A stretch of DNA of 54,341 nucleotides from an uncultured Prevotellaceae bacterium (lineage in GTDB: Bacteria; Bacteroidota; Bacteroidia; Bacteroidales; Bacteroidaceae), in assembly GCA_902790625.1 (NCBI GenBank), contig CADASP010000029.1, positions 1 through 54,341 of the forward strand, written 5' to 3'. Each line of letters begins with the position of its first letter. Positions within the stretch are counted from its first letter, which is position 1. Below the pieces are notes generated by a model. That model worked only from the letters and a program-made list of their open reading frames with translations. It was not told the DNA's origin and did no database searches. Position numbers and translations under genes: made by a program. Shown here piece by piece: positions 32,663-40,382 of the stretch.

Positions 32663-33408
32663 TATTCAAAGTAGAACGTCAGCACAATCATTTTGCTCAT
32701 CGCCATGTTGACGCTACGAGCGAAAGCCTGCTTGTTGGCATCCGTCAGTTCGTCGGCATGGCTCTTGTCGAACACGTCAGACAGGCTGAAGCAGAACTTC
32801 AGTTCGGGGATGAGCTTGAAGAAAGGCAGATAATAGTCGCAGCCCAACCCCAACTCTAGCATGGCGTCGAAGCGCTTCAAGTGCAAGAAGTCCTGGTCTT
32901 TGCCGCTCAGGTTGATCATGGGACTGATGCCCGCCATCAGATAGGGGCGGTAGTTGTTGAAACGCTCGGCCGAGAACTTCATGCTGGTGGGGAAGGCGAT
33001 GTAGGTGTTCTTCATGTCCTGCGTGGTCTCGCGAGGGATGCCGCTGCCGTTCAGGTCGTCCATATCGCGAAACACCAGATGCTTCGAGCCGAAGTGCATA
33101 GTAGGTGTCACACGCAGGTTCAGATATTGGCTCAGTCGCATATCGGCCACCACGCCAACGCTGAAGCCGGGGTTCCAGGTCTCGGCGTCGCAGAGCACGG
33201 TGCGCTCCACGGGCTCCTCCATACCCGCCAACAACAACTGCTGAGGACCCACATTCTGAAACTCCACATCCTGCATGTTCAGCCCCACATGTATGCCAAA
33301 GTGCATGGGGCGCATGTCGATGTAGGGTTTATTCTGCACCTTGCGCTGCTGGGCCACAGCGGTGAGTGCCATGGCCATCACGATAATAACGCTCGCGATT
33401 CGTTTCAT
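32662..33408 (-). CDS. porT: PorT-family outer membrane beta-barrel protein
   Basis: 248 residues with a signal peptide (about 1-19, ending AVAQ) and repeated amphipathic strands ending ...IVLTFYFE. NKPYIDMRPMHFGIHVGLN near the N terminus strongly resembles PorT of the type IX secretion system, an outer-membrane protein needed for secretion of CTD-bearing cargo. Start taken at ATG 33408 (MKRIASV) rather than the TTG one codon before. Translationally linked to the MFS gene (stop/start overlap). No other T9SS genes are nearby, as is common. Confidence 0.82.
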   Translation of the reverse strand: MKRIASVIIVMAMALTAVAQQRKVQNKPYIDMRPMHFGIHVGLNMQDVEFQNVGPQQLLLAGMEEPVERTVLCDAETWNPGFSVGVVADMRLSQYLNLRVTPTMHFGSKHLVFRDMDDLNGSGIPRETTQDMKNTYIAFPTSMKFSAERFNNYRPYLMAGISPMINLSGKDQDFLHLKRFDAMLELGLGCDYYLPFFKLIPELKFCFSLSDVFDKSHADELTDANKQAFARSVNMAMSKMIVLTFYFE

Positions 33409-33459
33409 CAATAATAATAACGCTCTCTGCCCACCACTTATTATATCACTACCCCAAAA

Positions 33460-33553
33460 TGTTCAACCTTCAACCCTCAACCTTCAACCTTCAACCTTTA
33501 ACCTTCAACCCTCAACCCTCAACCCTCAACCTTCAACCTTCAACCCTCAACCT
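33460..33553. repeat. TTCAACC(T/C)TCAACC tandem repeat
   Basis: About 14 copies of CAACCTT / CAACCCT in the gap between PorT and the flippase-like gene. The array reaches the 3' end of that gene, whose last residues KVEG are read from it. Confidence 0.85.
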
Positions 33554-34541
33554 TCCTTTTGATGAAGTTCAGCGAGAGCCACGCATACACGCCCAAGGCG
33601 ATGACCAACAGCGTCTGCACGGTGTGCACGATGAGCACGAAGTAGAGCGCCTGCTCGTCGGCCACGCCATAGAGGATGAGCATGGTCTTCACGGCAAAGT
33701 GCCAAGGGCCGGCACCATTGGGCGTGGGCACGATGACGGCGATGCTGCCCACCACGAAGGTGACCATGGCACACGCCAGACCCAGGTGTCGCGTGAAATC
33801 GAAACAGAAGAAAGTGAGGTAATAATGCAGGAAATAGCACAGCCAGATGCCCACCGTCATCAGTGCGAAGAGCGGCAGGCCGCGCACATTCTTCAGTGAC
33901 ACCACCCCCTGCCAGATGTCGGCCAGCGTGGTCTTCATCCTGCTGTAGAACGAGAGACGGCGCAACAGGATGTGGAGCAGAATGGCCATAGCCAACAGAC
34001 ATACAATAGTGACTAACCAGCCAGCCCAGCTGAAGCCGCTCAGGATGGTGCTCACGCTGGTGCCCGTCTGACGGAAGAAGGTGCCGAAGGTGCTCATCTC
34101 AAGCATCAGCGTGGCTCCCACGATGATGAGCATGAGCAACAGGTCGACGATGCGCTCGGTGACCACGGTGCCCAGCGCTCGTGTGAACGACACGCCCTCC
34201 CAGCGCTTCAGCACGGCACAGCGGGTGAACTCGCCGATGCGGGGCACCACCAGCGAAGCGGCATAAGAGAGGAAGATGCTGTTCACCGATACGCTGGAGC
34301 GCACCGACCCCACCACAGGCTGCAGCGACATGCGCCAGCGCCAGCCGCGCAACGCCTGGGCCAGGATGCCGAAGGGAAACGACAGCACCATCCACGTCCA
34401 GTCCATCTCGTACAACACCACCTGCCGCACGCGCTCAAAGTCGAAGCCACGATACATCCAGTAGAGGATGGCTCCACCCAGCAACAGGGGGAGCAAAATC
34501 TTCACGGCGTTGCCCACAATGCCTTTTTTCGCTGATAACAT
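33540..34541 (-). CDS. Flippase-like / lysylphosphatidylglycerol synthase TM family protein
   Basis: 333 residues with about eight membrane helices. Conserved UPF0104 features are PRIGEFTRCAVLKRWEG and VPTPNGAGPWHF. Related proteins (YbhN, the MprF flippase domain) translocate lipids or supply glycolipid precursors. The start at 34541 (MLSAKKG) is preferred: the open frame runs much further upstream but only over the opposite strand of ksgA. A TACCTTTG box (34546-34553, minus) ends five bases before the ATG, so the mRNA is essentially leaderless. The C terminus runs into the CAACCTT repeat. Confidence 0.88.
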   Translation of the reverse strand: MLSAKKGIVGNAVKILLPLLLGGAILYWMYRGFDFERVRQVVLYEMDWTWMVLSFPFGILAQALRGWRWRMSLQPVVGSVRSSVSVNSIFLSYAASLVVPRIGEFTRCAVLKRWEGVSFTRALGTVVTERIVDLLLMLIIVGATLMLEMSTFGTFFRQTGTSVSTILSGFSWAGWLVTIVCLLAMAILLHILLRRLSFYSRMKTTLADIWQGVVSLKNVRGLPLFALMTVGIWLCYFLHYYLTFFCFDFTRHLGLACAMVTFVVGSIAVIVPTPNGAGPWHFAVKTMLILYGVADEQALYFVLIVHTVQTLLVIALGVYAWLSLNFIKRKVEG

Positions 34542-34545
34542 GATG

Positions 34546-34553
34546 CAAAGGTA
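34546..34553 (-). promoter_or_regulatory. Promoter -7 box almost touching the start codon
   Basis: TACCTTTG on the minus strand followed by CATCATG: the ATG begins five bases after the box, inside or at the expected transcription start. Confidence 0.65.
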
Positions 34554-34637
34554 AAGATTTTTTGGTTTTTGCGGAAAACTCTTTCGCTCTTTAACTCCCT
34601 TTAACTCCCTTGGCTCCCATAACTCCCCAAAAAGTAG

Positions 34638-34645
34638 TAACTTTG
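34638..34645 (+). promoter_or_regulatory. Promoter -7 box of ksgA
   Basis: TAACTTTG followed by CAGCAG, 60 bases before the ksgA ATG. Preceded by CTTTAACTCC repeats (34590-34622). Confidence 0.6.
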
Positions 34646-34704
34646 CAGCAGTCTTTTCCCGAACAACGAAAGCAAACACGATAATAATAGGTAGAAAAAC
34701 GTAG

Positions 34705-35523
34705 ATGAAACAAGTACGACCAAAGAAGAACCTGGGCCAGCACTTCCTGACCGACCTCTCGATAGCCCGCCGCATTGCCGACACGGTGGACGCCTGCCCC
34801 AACTTGCCCGTGCTCGAGGTGGGCCCCGGCATGGGTGTGATGACGCAGTATCTGGTGGAGAAGCCACGCCCGCTGAAGGTGGTGGAAATCGACCGCGAGT
34901 CGGTGCAGTATCTGCACGAGCATTTCCCCCAACTGCACGAGAACATCCTGGGCGAGGACTTCCTGCGCATGGACCTGCGCCAGGTATTCGGCGGCGAGCC
35001 TTTTGTGCTCACGGGCAACTACCCCTACGACATCTCGTCGCAGATTTTCTTCAAGATGCTCGACAACCGCGACCTCATCCCCTGCTGCACGGGCATGATT
35101 CAGCACGAGGTGGCCCTGCGCATGGCATCGCAGCCCGGCAACAAGCAGTATGGCATCTTGAGCGTGCTCATCCAAGCGTGGTACGACGTGGAGTATCTTT
35201 TCACCGTTGAGCCTTCCGTCTTCAACCCACCGCCCAAGGTGCAGAGTGCCGTCATCTGCATGAAGCGCAACCAGGTGGCTCATCTGGGTTGCGACGAGGA
35301 GCTGTTCCGCCGCGTGGTGAAGGCCACCTTCAACCAGCGTCGCAAGATGCTGCGTGTGAGCTTGCGTCAGCTGTTGCCGCCGGAAGCCCTGGCCATCATG
35401 GCCTCGTCGCCCTTCATGACCATGCGCCCCGAGCAGCTCAGCATCGCCCAGTTCGTGGAGCTCACCAACCTGGTGGCTGCCAGCAGGCAGGATGGGGCGG
35501 AGTTGTCGGACGGGTCGGACTAG
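34705..35523 (+). CDS. rsmA: 16S rRNA (adenine1518/1519-N6,N6)-dimethyltransferase
   Basis: 272 residues (KsgA/RsmA). The N-terminal KKNLGQHFLTD, the SAM-binding motif LEVGPGMGVMTQYL and the catalytic NYPY (in LTGNYPYDISSQIFF), a Bacteroidetes form of NLPY, are all present, and the C-terminal helical domain includes FNQRRKMLRVSLRQL. It dimethylates two adjacent adenines at the 3' end of 16S rRNA during late assembly of the small subunit. The last dozen residues (DGAELSDGSD) are an unconserved acidic tail. Confidence 0.96.
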   Translation: MKQVRPKKNLGQHFLTDLSIARRIADTVDACPNLPVLEVGPGMGVMTQYLVEKPRPLKVVEIDRESVQYLHEHFPQLHENILGEDFLRMDLRQVFGGEPFVLTGNYPYDISSQIFFKMLDNRDLIPCCTGMIQHEVALRMASQPGNKQYGILSVLIQAWYDVEYLFTVEPSVFNPPPKVQSAVICMKRNQVAHLGCDEELFRRVVKATFNQRRKMLRVSLRQLLPPEALAIMASSPFMTMRPEQLSIAQFVELTNLVAASRQDGAELSDGSD

Positions 35524-35580
35524 TCGGACCAGCCATGCGAAGCCGCGGCGCCCCTTGGCCGTTTTCGCGCACAGAATGGG

Positions 35581-35618
35581 TGTGTACGTACACAGCGTGA
35601 TTGACTTGCGTCAATAAT
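35581..35618 (+). repeat. Repeat H with TTGAC-N4-GTCAA inverted repeat
   Basis: ACAGCGTGATTGACTTGCGT followed by CAATAAT matches 20809-20835 (ACAGCGTGATTGATTTTGGT CAAGAAT). Both copies lie about 60 bases upstream of a -7 box. Possible regulator-binding site; inference. Confidence 0.5.
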
Positions 35619-35645
35619 CGGTCCTTTTTTCCGCAAAACTTGATG

Positions 35646-35670
35646 AAAAATGATGGCGGACATCATTTTT
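35646..35670. promoter_or_regulatory. Palindrome over the promoter spacer (possible operator)
   Basis: AAAAATGATG - GCGGA - CATCATTTTT has perfect 10-base arms and ends five bases before the -7 box at 35676, so a bound protein would block or shape the promoter. Confidence 0.5.
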
Positions 35671-35675
35671 CGTTG

Positions 35676-35683
35676 TACCTTTG
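35676..35683 (+). promoter_or_regulatory. Promoter -7 box of candidate RNA 2
   Basis: TACCTTTG followed by CATCG. No coding gene lies downstream on this strand before a terminator at 35954. Confidence 0.7.
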
Positions 35684-35689
35684 CATCGT

Positions 35690-35990
35690 CAAAAGAAAAC
35701 AATGTGACAGAGCGATCTTCAATAGAACGAAATAATAGTTGTTAGTATTAGTTAGTAAATAAGGTAAAGTAGATTGGCTTCTGCAGCCTTGCGAAAGGCA
35801 GAGAAAGCATAAGAAAGTATTAAGATTCGATAGTTGTTAGTTATTAGGTAAGTTAAGATTGTTAGTTTCAGTAGGTAATTTAGTTTTTGGTAAAAAAGAT
35901 TTGTTCAAGGTAACAGGTTTTAGAGAAGGTTTTTAGTTATTAATATCGTTATGAATGCCGCCCCAGTTGTGACAACCAGGGCGGCATTTC
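35690..35990 (+). ncRNA. Candidate noncoding RNA of about 300 bases
   Basis: Between a strong promoter and a hairpin there is no usable reading frame in 250 bases. Three degenerate units share TTGTTAGT followed by a GGTAA-type motif and AGATT: about 35736-35775, 35831-35860 and 35859-35912. A GC-richer hairpin (TTCTGC...GCAGAGAA) sits at about 35780-35805. AAGGTAAAG and TTAGTTAGTA echo the candidate RNA at 8222-8339. Multi-copy small RNAs are known in Bacteroides; I cannot assign this one. It could also be a long untranslated leader whose gene was lost. Confidence 0.55.
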
Positions 35991-35995
35991 TTGTT
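35954..35995 (+). terminator. Hairpin terminator
   Basis: AATGCCGCCC pairs perfectly with GGGCGGCATT around a 15-base loop, followed by TTCTTGTT. It also separates the RNA from the convergent cyclophilin gene. Confidence 0.7.
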
Positions 35996-36710
35996 ATGGT
36001 GTGAGCACGGTGGCGCTCAGGATGCGCACATCGTCGACAGGGCGGTCATAGTCGTCGGTGAAGACGCGCTGGATGCGCTCCACCACGTCAAGCCCCTCCA
36101 CCACCTTGCCAAACACCGTATATTGGCCGTCGAGATGTGGCGTGCCGCCTATGCGCTTGTAGGTTTGAAACATCTCGGGCGTGATGGTCACCTCGTGGTG
36201 GGTCATGCTGTCAAGCCTCACCTGCATCTTCTCCAGTTCGAGGCTGGAGAAGGTCTTTCCCCACACGATATAGAATTGGCACCCGCTGCTGCGCCTGGCC
36301 GGGTTCACCTCGTCGCCCTCGCGCGCCATGGCCACCACGCCACGGCGGTGATAGAGCTGGGGCGTACGAAATTCGGGCTGCAGCGTGTAGTCGGTATCGC
36401 CATCGCCCAGCATCGCCCCCGGCTCGGCATGCCTACTGTTGGGGTCGCCCGCCTGAATCATAAAGCCCTTGATGACCCGGTGGAAGAGCAGCGAGTCGTA
36501 GAAATGCTCGTTCACCAACTTGATGAAGTTGTCGCGATGCAGGGGTGTCAGGTCCGACAGGGCGATGCGGATGTCACCCTCCGTGGTATGTAGCAGCACC
36601 TGCCGGCTCTGTGCCCTGGCGCTGCCCACGAGCAACATGCCGCCTAAGCAGAGGCCCGCTGCCAGCATCACCATCCGCTTGTTGATGATTCCGAATACAT
36701 TCTTCTTCAT
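35994..36710 (-). CDS. Exported cyclophilin-type peptidyl-prolyl isomerase
   Basis: 238 residues with a signal peptide (about 1-33, ending GSARA). The cyclophilin core is clear: FHRVIKGFMIQAGDPN with the catalytic Arg, SSGCQFYIVWG, and GQYTVFGKVVEGLDVV. It assists proline isomerisation of proteins in the periplasm. An insertion of about 45 residues between the QFYIVWG and GQYTVFG motifs is seen in Bacteroidetes members. The start is at ATG 36710; the frame remains open upstream over the MATE gene, but that is not coding. It is the second gene of a MATE-cyclophilin unit (11-base gap). Confidence 0.92.
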   Translation of the reverse strand: MKKNVFGIINKRMVMLAAGLCLGGMLLVGSARAQSRQVLLHTTEGDIRIALSDLTPLHRDNFIKLVNEHFYDSLLFHRVIKGFMIQAGDPNSRHAEPGAMLGDGDTDYTLQPEFRTPQLYHRRGVVAMAREGDEVNPARRSSGCQFYIVWGKTFSSLELEKMQVRLDSMTHHEVTITPEMFQTYKRIGGTPHLDGQYTVFGKVVEGLDVVERIQRVFTDDYDRPVDDVRILSATVLTP

Positions 36711-36721
36711 TTCATTTGTTT

Positions 36722-38137
36722 TTAAGTTCGTGCCGTGGGCACCAACTGCTTGTTCCAGTTGCCTTTCCACAGCCTTGTCAGGAAGATGATGCCACGGAAG
36801 GTGAGTTCGAGGGCCATGGCCGTCCATACGCCTTTCAGGCCATACTCTTTCGACAGCCACCAGGCCATCGTCAGGCGCAAGCCCCACATCGACAACAGGC
36901 TCATGATGGCCGGCTTCAGCGTGTCGCCCGCTCCGATGAAGACACCATTGCACACGATGGCTGCCGCAAACATGGGTTCGGCGAATGCCTCGATGCGCAA
37001 GACATTGGAGCCCAGTCCGATGACTTCCTCCACAGGCGACATCAGCCCCATCAGCTGAGGCGCGAAGACGAACATCAGCACGCCCATCAGCGTCATCACC
37101 ACGATGCCCAGCCCCACGCTCATGAATGCCAGCGAGCGCGTGAGCATCCGCTGTCCGGCGCCTATACCCTGCCCCACCAGCGTGGTGGCGGCCTCGGCAA
37201 TGCCATAGCCCGGCATATAGCACAGGCTCTCCACGGTGATGGCCAGCGAATTGGCGGCGATGGCCACCGTGCCCAGCGGAGCCACGATGATGGTGCTCAC
37301 TATCTGTGCGCTACCCATCAGCACGTGTTGCAGCGCCATGGGTGCCCCAATCTTGAAGGCCATGCCCACCACGCTGGCCGTGGGTCGGAAGGAAGCGGTG
37401 GCCTGTGCAGGCGACGTGGGGCGCTGGGCTGCCTTCTTCCCGAACAGGCACAACATGTCGTTGCGCACCAGCAGGAAGTAGAGCATCAGCACGGCGATGA
37501 CCATCTCGGCGAGTGCCGTGCCCATGGCCGCGCCCTTCACGCCCATGCTCATCTTATATATAAAGATGTAGTTGAACAGCACGTCGAGGCCACACATCAG
37601 GATGTTGAGCATCGATGGAATCTTCATGTTGCCCGAGCACTTCAGCATAGACCCTCCCAGGCCATCCATCTGGTAGAAGATGCCGGCAAAGCCCACGAGC
37701 ATGAAGTAGGTCGAGGCATCGGAAGCGATGTCGGGCGAGCCTCCCAGCCAAAAGGGCAGTTGCTTGTGAATGATGAGTCCGATGGTCGAGAGCATCACGC
37801 TCCACGCCAGACTACACACCAAGCTCTGTCGCAACACTCGCCGCGCTCCCTCGAAGTCGTTGGCCCCGATGTAATGGGCCACCTGCACCGAAAATCCCAT
37901 GTTGGCCGCCGCCCCCAATCCGCCCATCAGCCATGTGGTGGTCTCCACCAGTCCGATGGATGCCGTGGCCTTCGCACCCAGATGGCCCACCATGGCGGCA
38001 TCGATGAAAAACATCACCGTGGCCGATATCTGAGCCAAGATGCTGGGCACCGACAGTTGCACGATGAGGCGCAGCTTCTCGCTGCGTGTCATCGTGCGGC
38101 CCTCGCGGATGTATGAGAGCAGGTCGGTCTGCGACAT
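36722..38137 (-). CDS. MATE-family efflux transporter
   Basis: 471 residues with 12 hydrophobic segments in two MatE repeats. Typical features are PSILAQISATVMFFIDAAMVGHLG in helix 1-2 (conserved Asp) and GLVETTTWLMGG, with a repeat of the pattern in the second half (IGAPMALQHVLMGSAQIVST). MATE proteins export cationic drugs or metabolites with Na+ or H+. The gene is followed at once by the cyclophilin gene and preceded by AGTTAGG heptamer repeats (38144-38180). Confidence 0.92.
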   Translation of the reverse strand: MSQTDLLSYIREGRTMTRSEKLRLIVQLSVPSILAQISATVMFFIDAAMVGHLGAKATASIGLVETTTWLMGGLGAAANMGFSVQVAHYIGANDFEGARRVLRQSLVCSLAWSVMLSTIGLIIHKQLPFWLGGSPDIASDASTYFMLVGFAGIFYQMDGLGGSMLKCSGNMKIPSMLNILMCGLDVLFNYIFIYKMSMGVKGAAMGTALAEMVIAVLMLYFLLVRNDMLCLFGKKAAQRPTSPAQATASFRPTASVVGMAFKIGAPMALQHVLMGSAQIVSTIIVAPLGTVAIAANSLAITVESLCYMPGYGIAEAATTLVGQGIGAGQRMLTRSLAFMSVGLGIVVMTLMGVLMFVFAPQLMGLMSPVEEVIGLGSNVLRIEAFAEPMFAAAIVCNGVFIGAGDTLKPAIMSLLSMWGLRLTMAWWLSKEYGLKGVWTAMALELTFRGIIFLTRLWKGNWNKQLVPTART

Positions 38138-38143
38138 TTTGAG

Positions 38144-38182
38144 TTAGGAGTTACGAGTTAGGAGTTAGGAGTTAGGAGTTAA
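38144..38182. repeat. AGTTAGG heptamer repeat
   Basis: About five copies of GAGTTAG between the CorA and MATE genes, the same unit as at 18414, 23233 and 24025. Confidence 0.85.
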
Positions 38183-38223
38183 GAGTGACCTCAAATCTAT
38201 CGGATAATTCTCAAACCTTAATA

Positions 38224-39150
38224 TCACACCAGTCGCTTGTGGCGGAAGAACCACCAGGCAGCAGCAGCGGTGCCCACGCTGATGACGAGCGCCATAATGA
38301 AGCCGAAGGGCTTCTCCTCCATGCCGTTGATGAGGTTCATGCCGAAGAGCGAGGCGATGAGCGTGGGGAACATCATGATGATGGTGACGCTGGTGAGCGT
38401 ACGCATCACGGTGTTCATGTTGTTGTTGATGATAGACGAATAGGTGTCCATGGTCGACTCCAAGATGTCGCTGTAGATGGCCGTCGTCTCGCGGGCCTGC
38501 GTCATCTCGATGCTCACGTCCTCGATGAGGTCGGCGTCGAGTTCGTCAATCTGCAACTTGAACTTCAGCTTCGAGAGCAACGTCTCGTTGCCACGGATGG
38601 AGGTTTGGAAATAGGTGAGCGAGTCCTGCAAACGGCTCAGTCCGATGAGGCTCTCGTTGTTCACGTCGCGGTCCAGGTTGCGCTTGGCCTTGTCGATGAG
38701 CGAGTTGATTTGCTTCAGACGCTTCAGATACCACACTGCCGAGCTGTAGAAGAGGCGGAAAATCATGTCCACATAGTCGGTGAATCCCACGCCGCGCTTC
38801 TGCTGGTAGCTCACGAAGTCGATCATCATGTTCGTCTCGTAGTAGCACACGGTGATGGTGACGTCGCGCTTGTGGATGATGCCCAAGGGCACGGTGGTGT
38901 AGGGCGTGCGCGAGCGCACCTCCTTCACATAGGGTATACGCAGGATGATGAGCATCCAGCCGTCGTCGTATTCATAACGTGCACGCTCGTCAGTATCGCT
39001 AATGTCGGTGATGAAATAATCGGGTATGCCAAACTGCTTCTCCAGCTGGTGCTGGTCGTCTTCGGTGGGGCACGTCACCTGTATCCAGCTGTTGGGCTGC
39101 CAGTTGGGCAGCTGCGTCAGCCCACCTTGGGTATTCCAAAATGTCTTCAT
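38224..39150 (-). CDS. CorA-family divalent cation transporter
   Basis: 308 residues. A soluble, mostly helical cytoplasmic domain (about 1-245) is followed by two C-terminal membrane helices. The pore signature GMN appears as SLFGMNLINGMEE between the helices, then a Trp/basic end (WWFFRHKRLV). CorA proteins form pentameric Mg2+ (or Co2+/Zn2+) channels. The start at 39150 (MKTFWNTQGG) is chosen because it begins the conserved domain; the open frame further upstream belongs to the leader. The promoter lies more than 200 bases upstream, leaving a long leader with a short upstream frame. Confidence 0.92.
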   Translation of the reverse strand: MKTFWNTQGGLTQLPNWQPNSWIQVTCPTEDDQHQLEKQFGIPDYFITDISDTDERARYEYDDGWMLIILRIPYVKEVRSRTPYTTVPLGIIHKRDVTITVCYYETNMMIDFVSYQQKRGVGFTDYVDMIFRLFYSSAVWYLKRLKQINSLIDKAKRNLDRDVNNESLIGLSRLQDSLTYFQTSIRGNETLLSKLKFKLQIDELDADLIEDVSIEMTQARETTAIYSDILESTMDTYSSIINNNMNTVMRTLTSVTIIMMFPTLIASLFGMNLINGMEEKPFGFIMALVISVGTAAAAWWFFRHKRLV

Positions 39151-39368
39151 TGTTGCTAATCCTTTTCTGCCTGCGCTGCCACCAAGGGGGCATGTCGCAG
39201 GATGGTGAAACACGAAAATAAAAACTGTGGCTGGCAAGAGGATTAGCGCGCCTTGCCGCCTTGTCCTCCCGCCTCAACGTTTAAAAGTATCCGCCGGGTA
39301 GTCGTCCATAATAATTGGAGTTTGGTTGATAATGTTATGAGTGCTCGCCCGACAGTCAGTCGGGTTTG
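39151..39368 (-). promoter_or_regulatory. Long structured leader of the CorA gene
   Basis: A minus-strand TAATTTTG box at 39375-39382 places transcription start near 39368, giving about 218 bases of leader. It starts with a stable hairpin (CCCGAC-TGACT-GTCGGG), contains a 12-codon frame (39274-39309), and has CTAATCCT and AGGATTAG as distant complementary segments, the latter just before the start codon. This layout suits a Mg2+-responsive leader, which is inference. Confidence 0.45.
39274..39309 (-). CDS. Upstream open reading frame MDDYPADTFKR
   Basis: ATG to TGA, 11 residues, within the CorA leader. It is acidic and contains Pro. Acid- and proline-rich leader peptides are known to sense low Mg2+ in enterobacterial mgtA/mgtL systems; a similar role here is speculation. 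Confidence 0.35.
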   Translation of the reverse strand: MDDYPADTFKR

Positions 39369-39374
39369 CGGCTG

Positions 39375-39382
39375 CAAAATTA
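39375..39382 (-). promoter_or_regulatory. Promoter -7 box of the CorA gene
   Basis: TAATTTTG followed by CAGCCG on the minus strand. Confidence 0.5.
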
Positions 39383-39477
39383 CGAAAAAACTGTAGAAAT
39401 GCAAAAGAAAAGCGGGATTATTTTCCGTTTCTTTTCTTTGTTGCGGCATTGTGGTTTCTCCTATCCGCATCGCTGGC

Positions 39478-39566
39478 GAAAATTTGGAGTGCTCCAAATA
39501 AAAATTTGGCGTTGACTTTTTAAAATTTGGAGCCGCCAAATTTTTGTCCCAGGCCGTGGGATTTTT
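39478..39566 (-). repeat. Dispersed repeat E, copy 2
   Basis: Read on the minus strand: ATCCCACGGCCTGGGACAAA, then TTTGGCGGCTCCAAATTTTA and AAAAGTCAACGCCAAATTTT. Matches 8377-8457. Confidence 0.75.
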
Positions 39567-39570
39567 CAAG

Positions 39571-39639
39571 GTACGGTTGAAAAGACGCTTTCAGCGTCTG
39601 GAATCATCAAAAAACGCTACTGTCTTTTCAACAGTACGG
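39571..39639 (+). repeat. Dispersed repeat F, copy 2
   Basis: GGTTGAAAAGACGCTTTCAG CGTCTGGAATC and GTCTTTTCAACAGTAC; same orientation as copy 1 at 29078-29139. Confidence 0.8.
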
Positions 39640-39656
39640 GATTTTTTCGGCCTCTG

Positions 39657-40382
39657 TCAGAGTCTCCATTTTCTGTTTTCAAACTGGTGGAGCAAGGCCA
39701 GTGCCTGGCGGGCGGTGTGGTCCTGGTTCCAGCCGCGCAGCTGGGCGTAGCGACGCACCAAGTCCTCGTAGAGGTCGCGCCGATGCGTCAGCCGCACCAT
39801 GTTCTGCAAGCAAGCGTCGTCGGTGGGCATGCCGTCGCAGAAGTGCGAGCGGTTGGTGTCGATCATCGTGAAATGATAATGGCCGGGACTGTCCTCGGTG
39901 CAAAGGAAGTTCGACAGGTTGAGGTCGCCATGCAGGATGCCCTTACTGTGCATCAGCACCACCTGGCGGGCCACGGCCTCGGCCAGGTCGCGGGGGTAGT
40001 CCTGCACCTCGCGCAACAGCAACGACATCTCGGTGCCGGGTGTCTCCATGCTGACGAAATAGCCGGTGGTGAACAGGCCGTGCTGTCGCTCTTCCATATA
40101 GGCCACGGGCTGTGGTGTGGCAATGCCACGACGCAGGAACTCCTTGGCGAAGAGGAAGGCGCGCTCGGCCTTCGTCTTACGGAAAAAGGTGTAGACCACC
40201 TGCTGCACGGCGTTCACGCGCTTGAACCGCTTCACCATCATCGGCTTACCATCGATGATGAAGCGCGCCACGCGGTTGCGACTGTCGTAGACCAGTTCGC
40301 CCTGACCCTCGTCCATCCTCTGGGGCAGGCGACCAATCTCGTCAGCCAGATGCTGATATCGCTCGTCAACAACCGTTTTCAT
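39657..40382 (-). CDS. WaaP/Kdo-type lipopolysaccharide core kinase
   Basis: 241 residues with a small protein-kinase-like fold. KPMMVKRFKR carries the ATP-binding Lys, KGILHGDLNLSNFLC the catalytic loop (HGDLNxxN), and FTMIDTNRSHF replaces the DFG segment with an Asp. Related kinases (KdkA, WaaP, InaA) phosphorylate sugars of the lipid A-core region. It is the last gene of the AEP cluster and overlaps LicD by four bases (ATGA), which indicates translational coupling. Its phosphate may be the attachment partner or it may act on the core independently. Confidence 0.87.
   Translation of the reverse strand: MKTVVDERYQHLADEIGRLPQRMDEGQGELVYDSRNRVARFIIDGKPMMVKRFKRVNAVQQVVYTFFRKTKAERAFLFAKEFLRRGIATPQPVAYMEERQHGLFTTGYFVSMETPGTEMSLLLREVQDYPRDLAEAVARQVVLMHSKGILHGDLNLSNFLCTEDSPGHYHFTMIDTNRSHFCDGMPTDDACLQNMVRLTHRRDLYEDLVRRYAQLRGWNQDHTARQALALLHQFENRKWRL

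Noticed and set aside
33540..35018. N-terminal extension of the flippase-like protein to 492 residues
   Set aside because: The extra part is the antisense of ksgA. A promoter box lies just before ATG 34541, and the membrane domain starts there.
35994..37223. N-terminal extension of the cyclophilin to 409 residues
   Set aside because: The upstream part overlaps the MATE gene in another frame; ATG 36710 begins a normal signal peptide.
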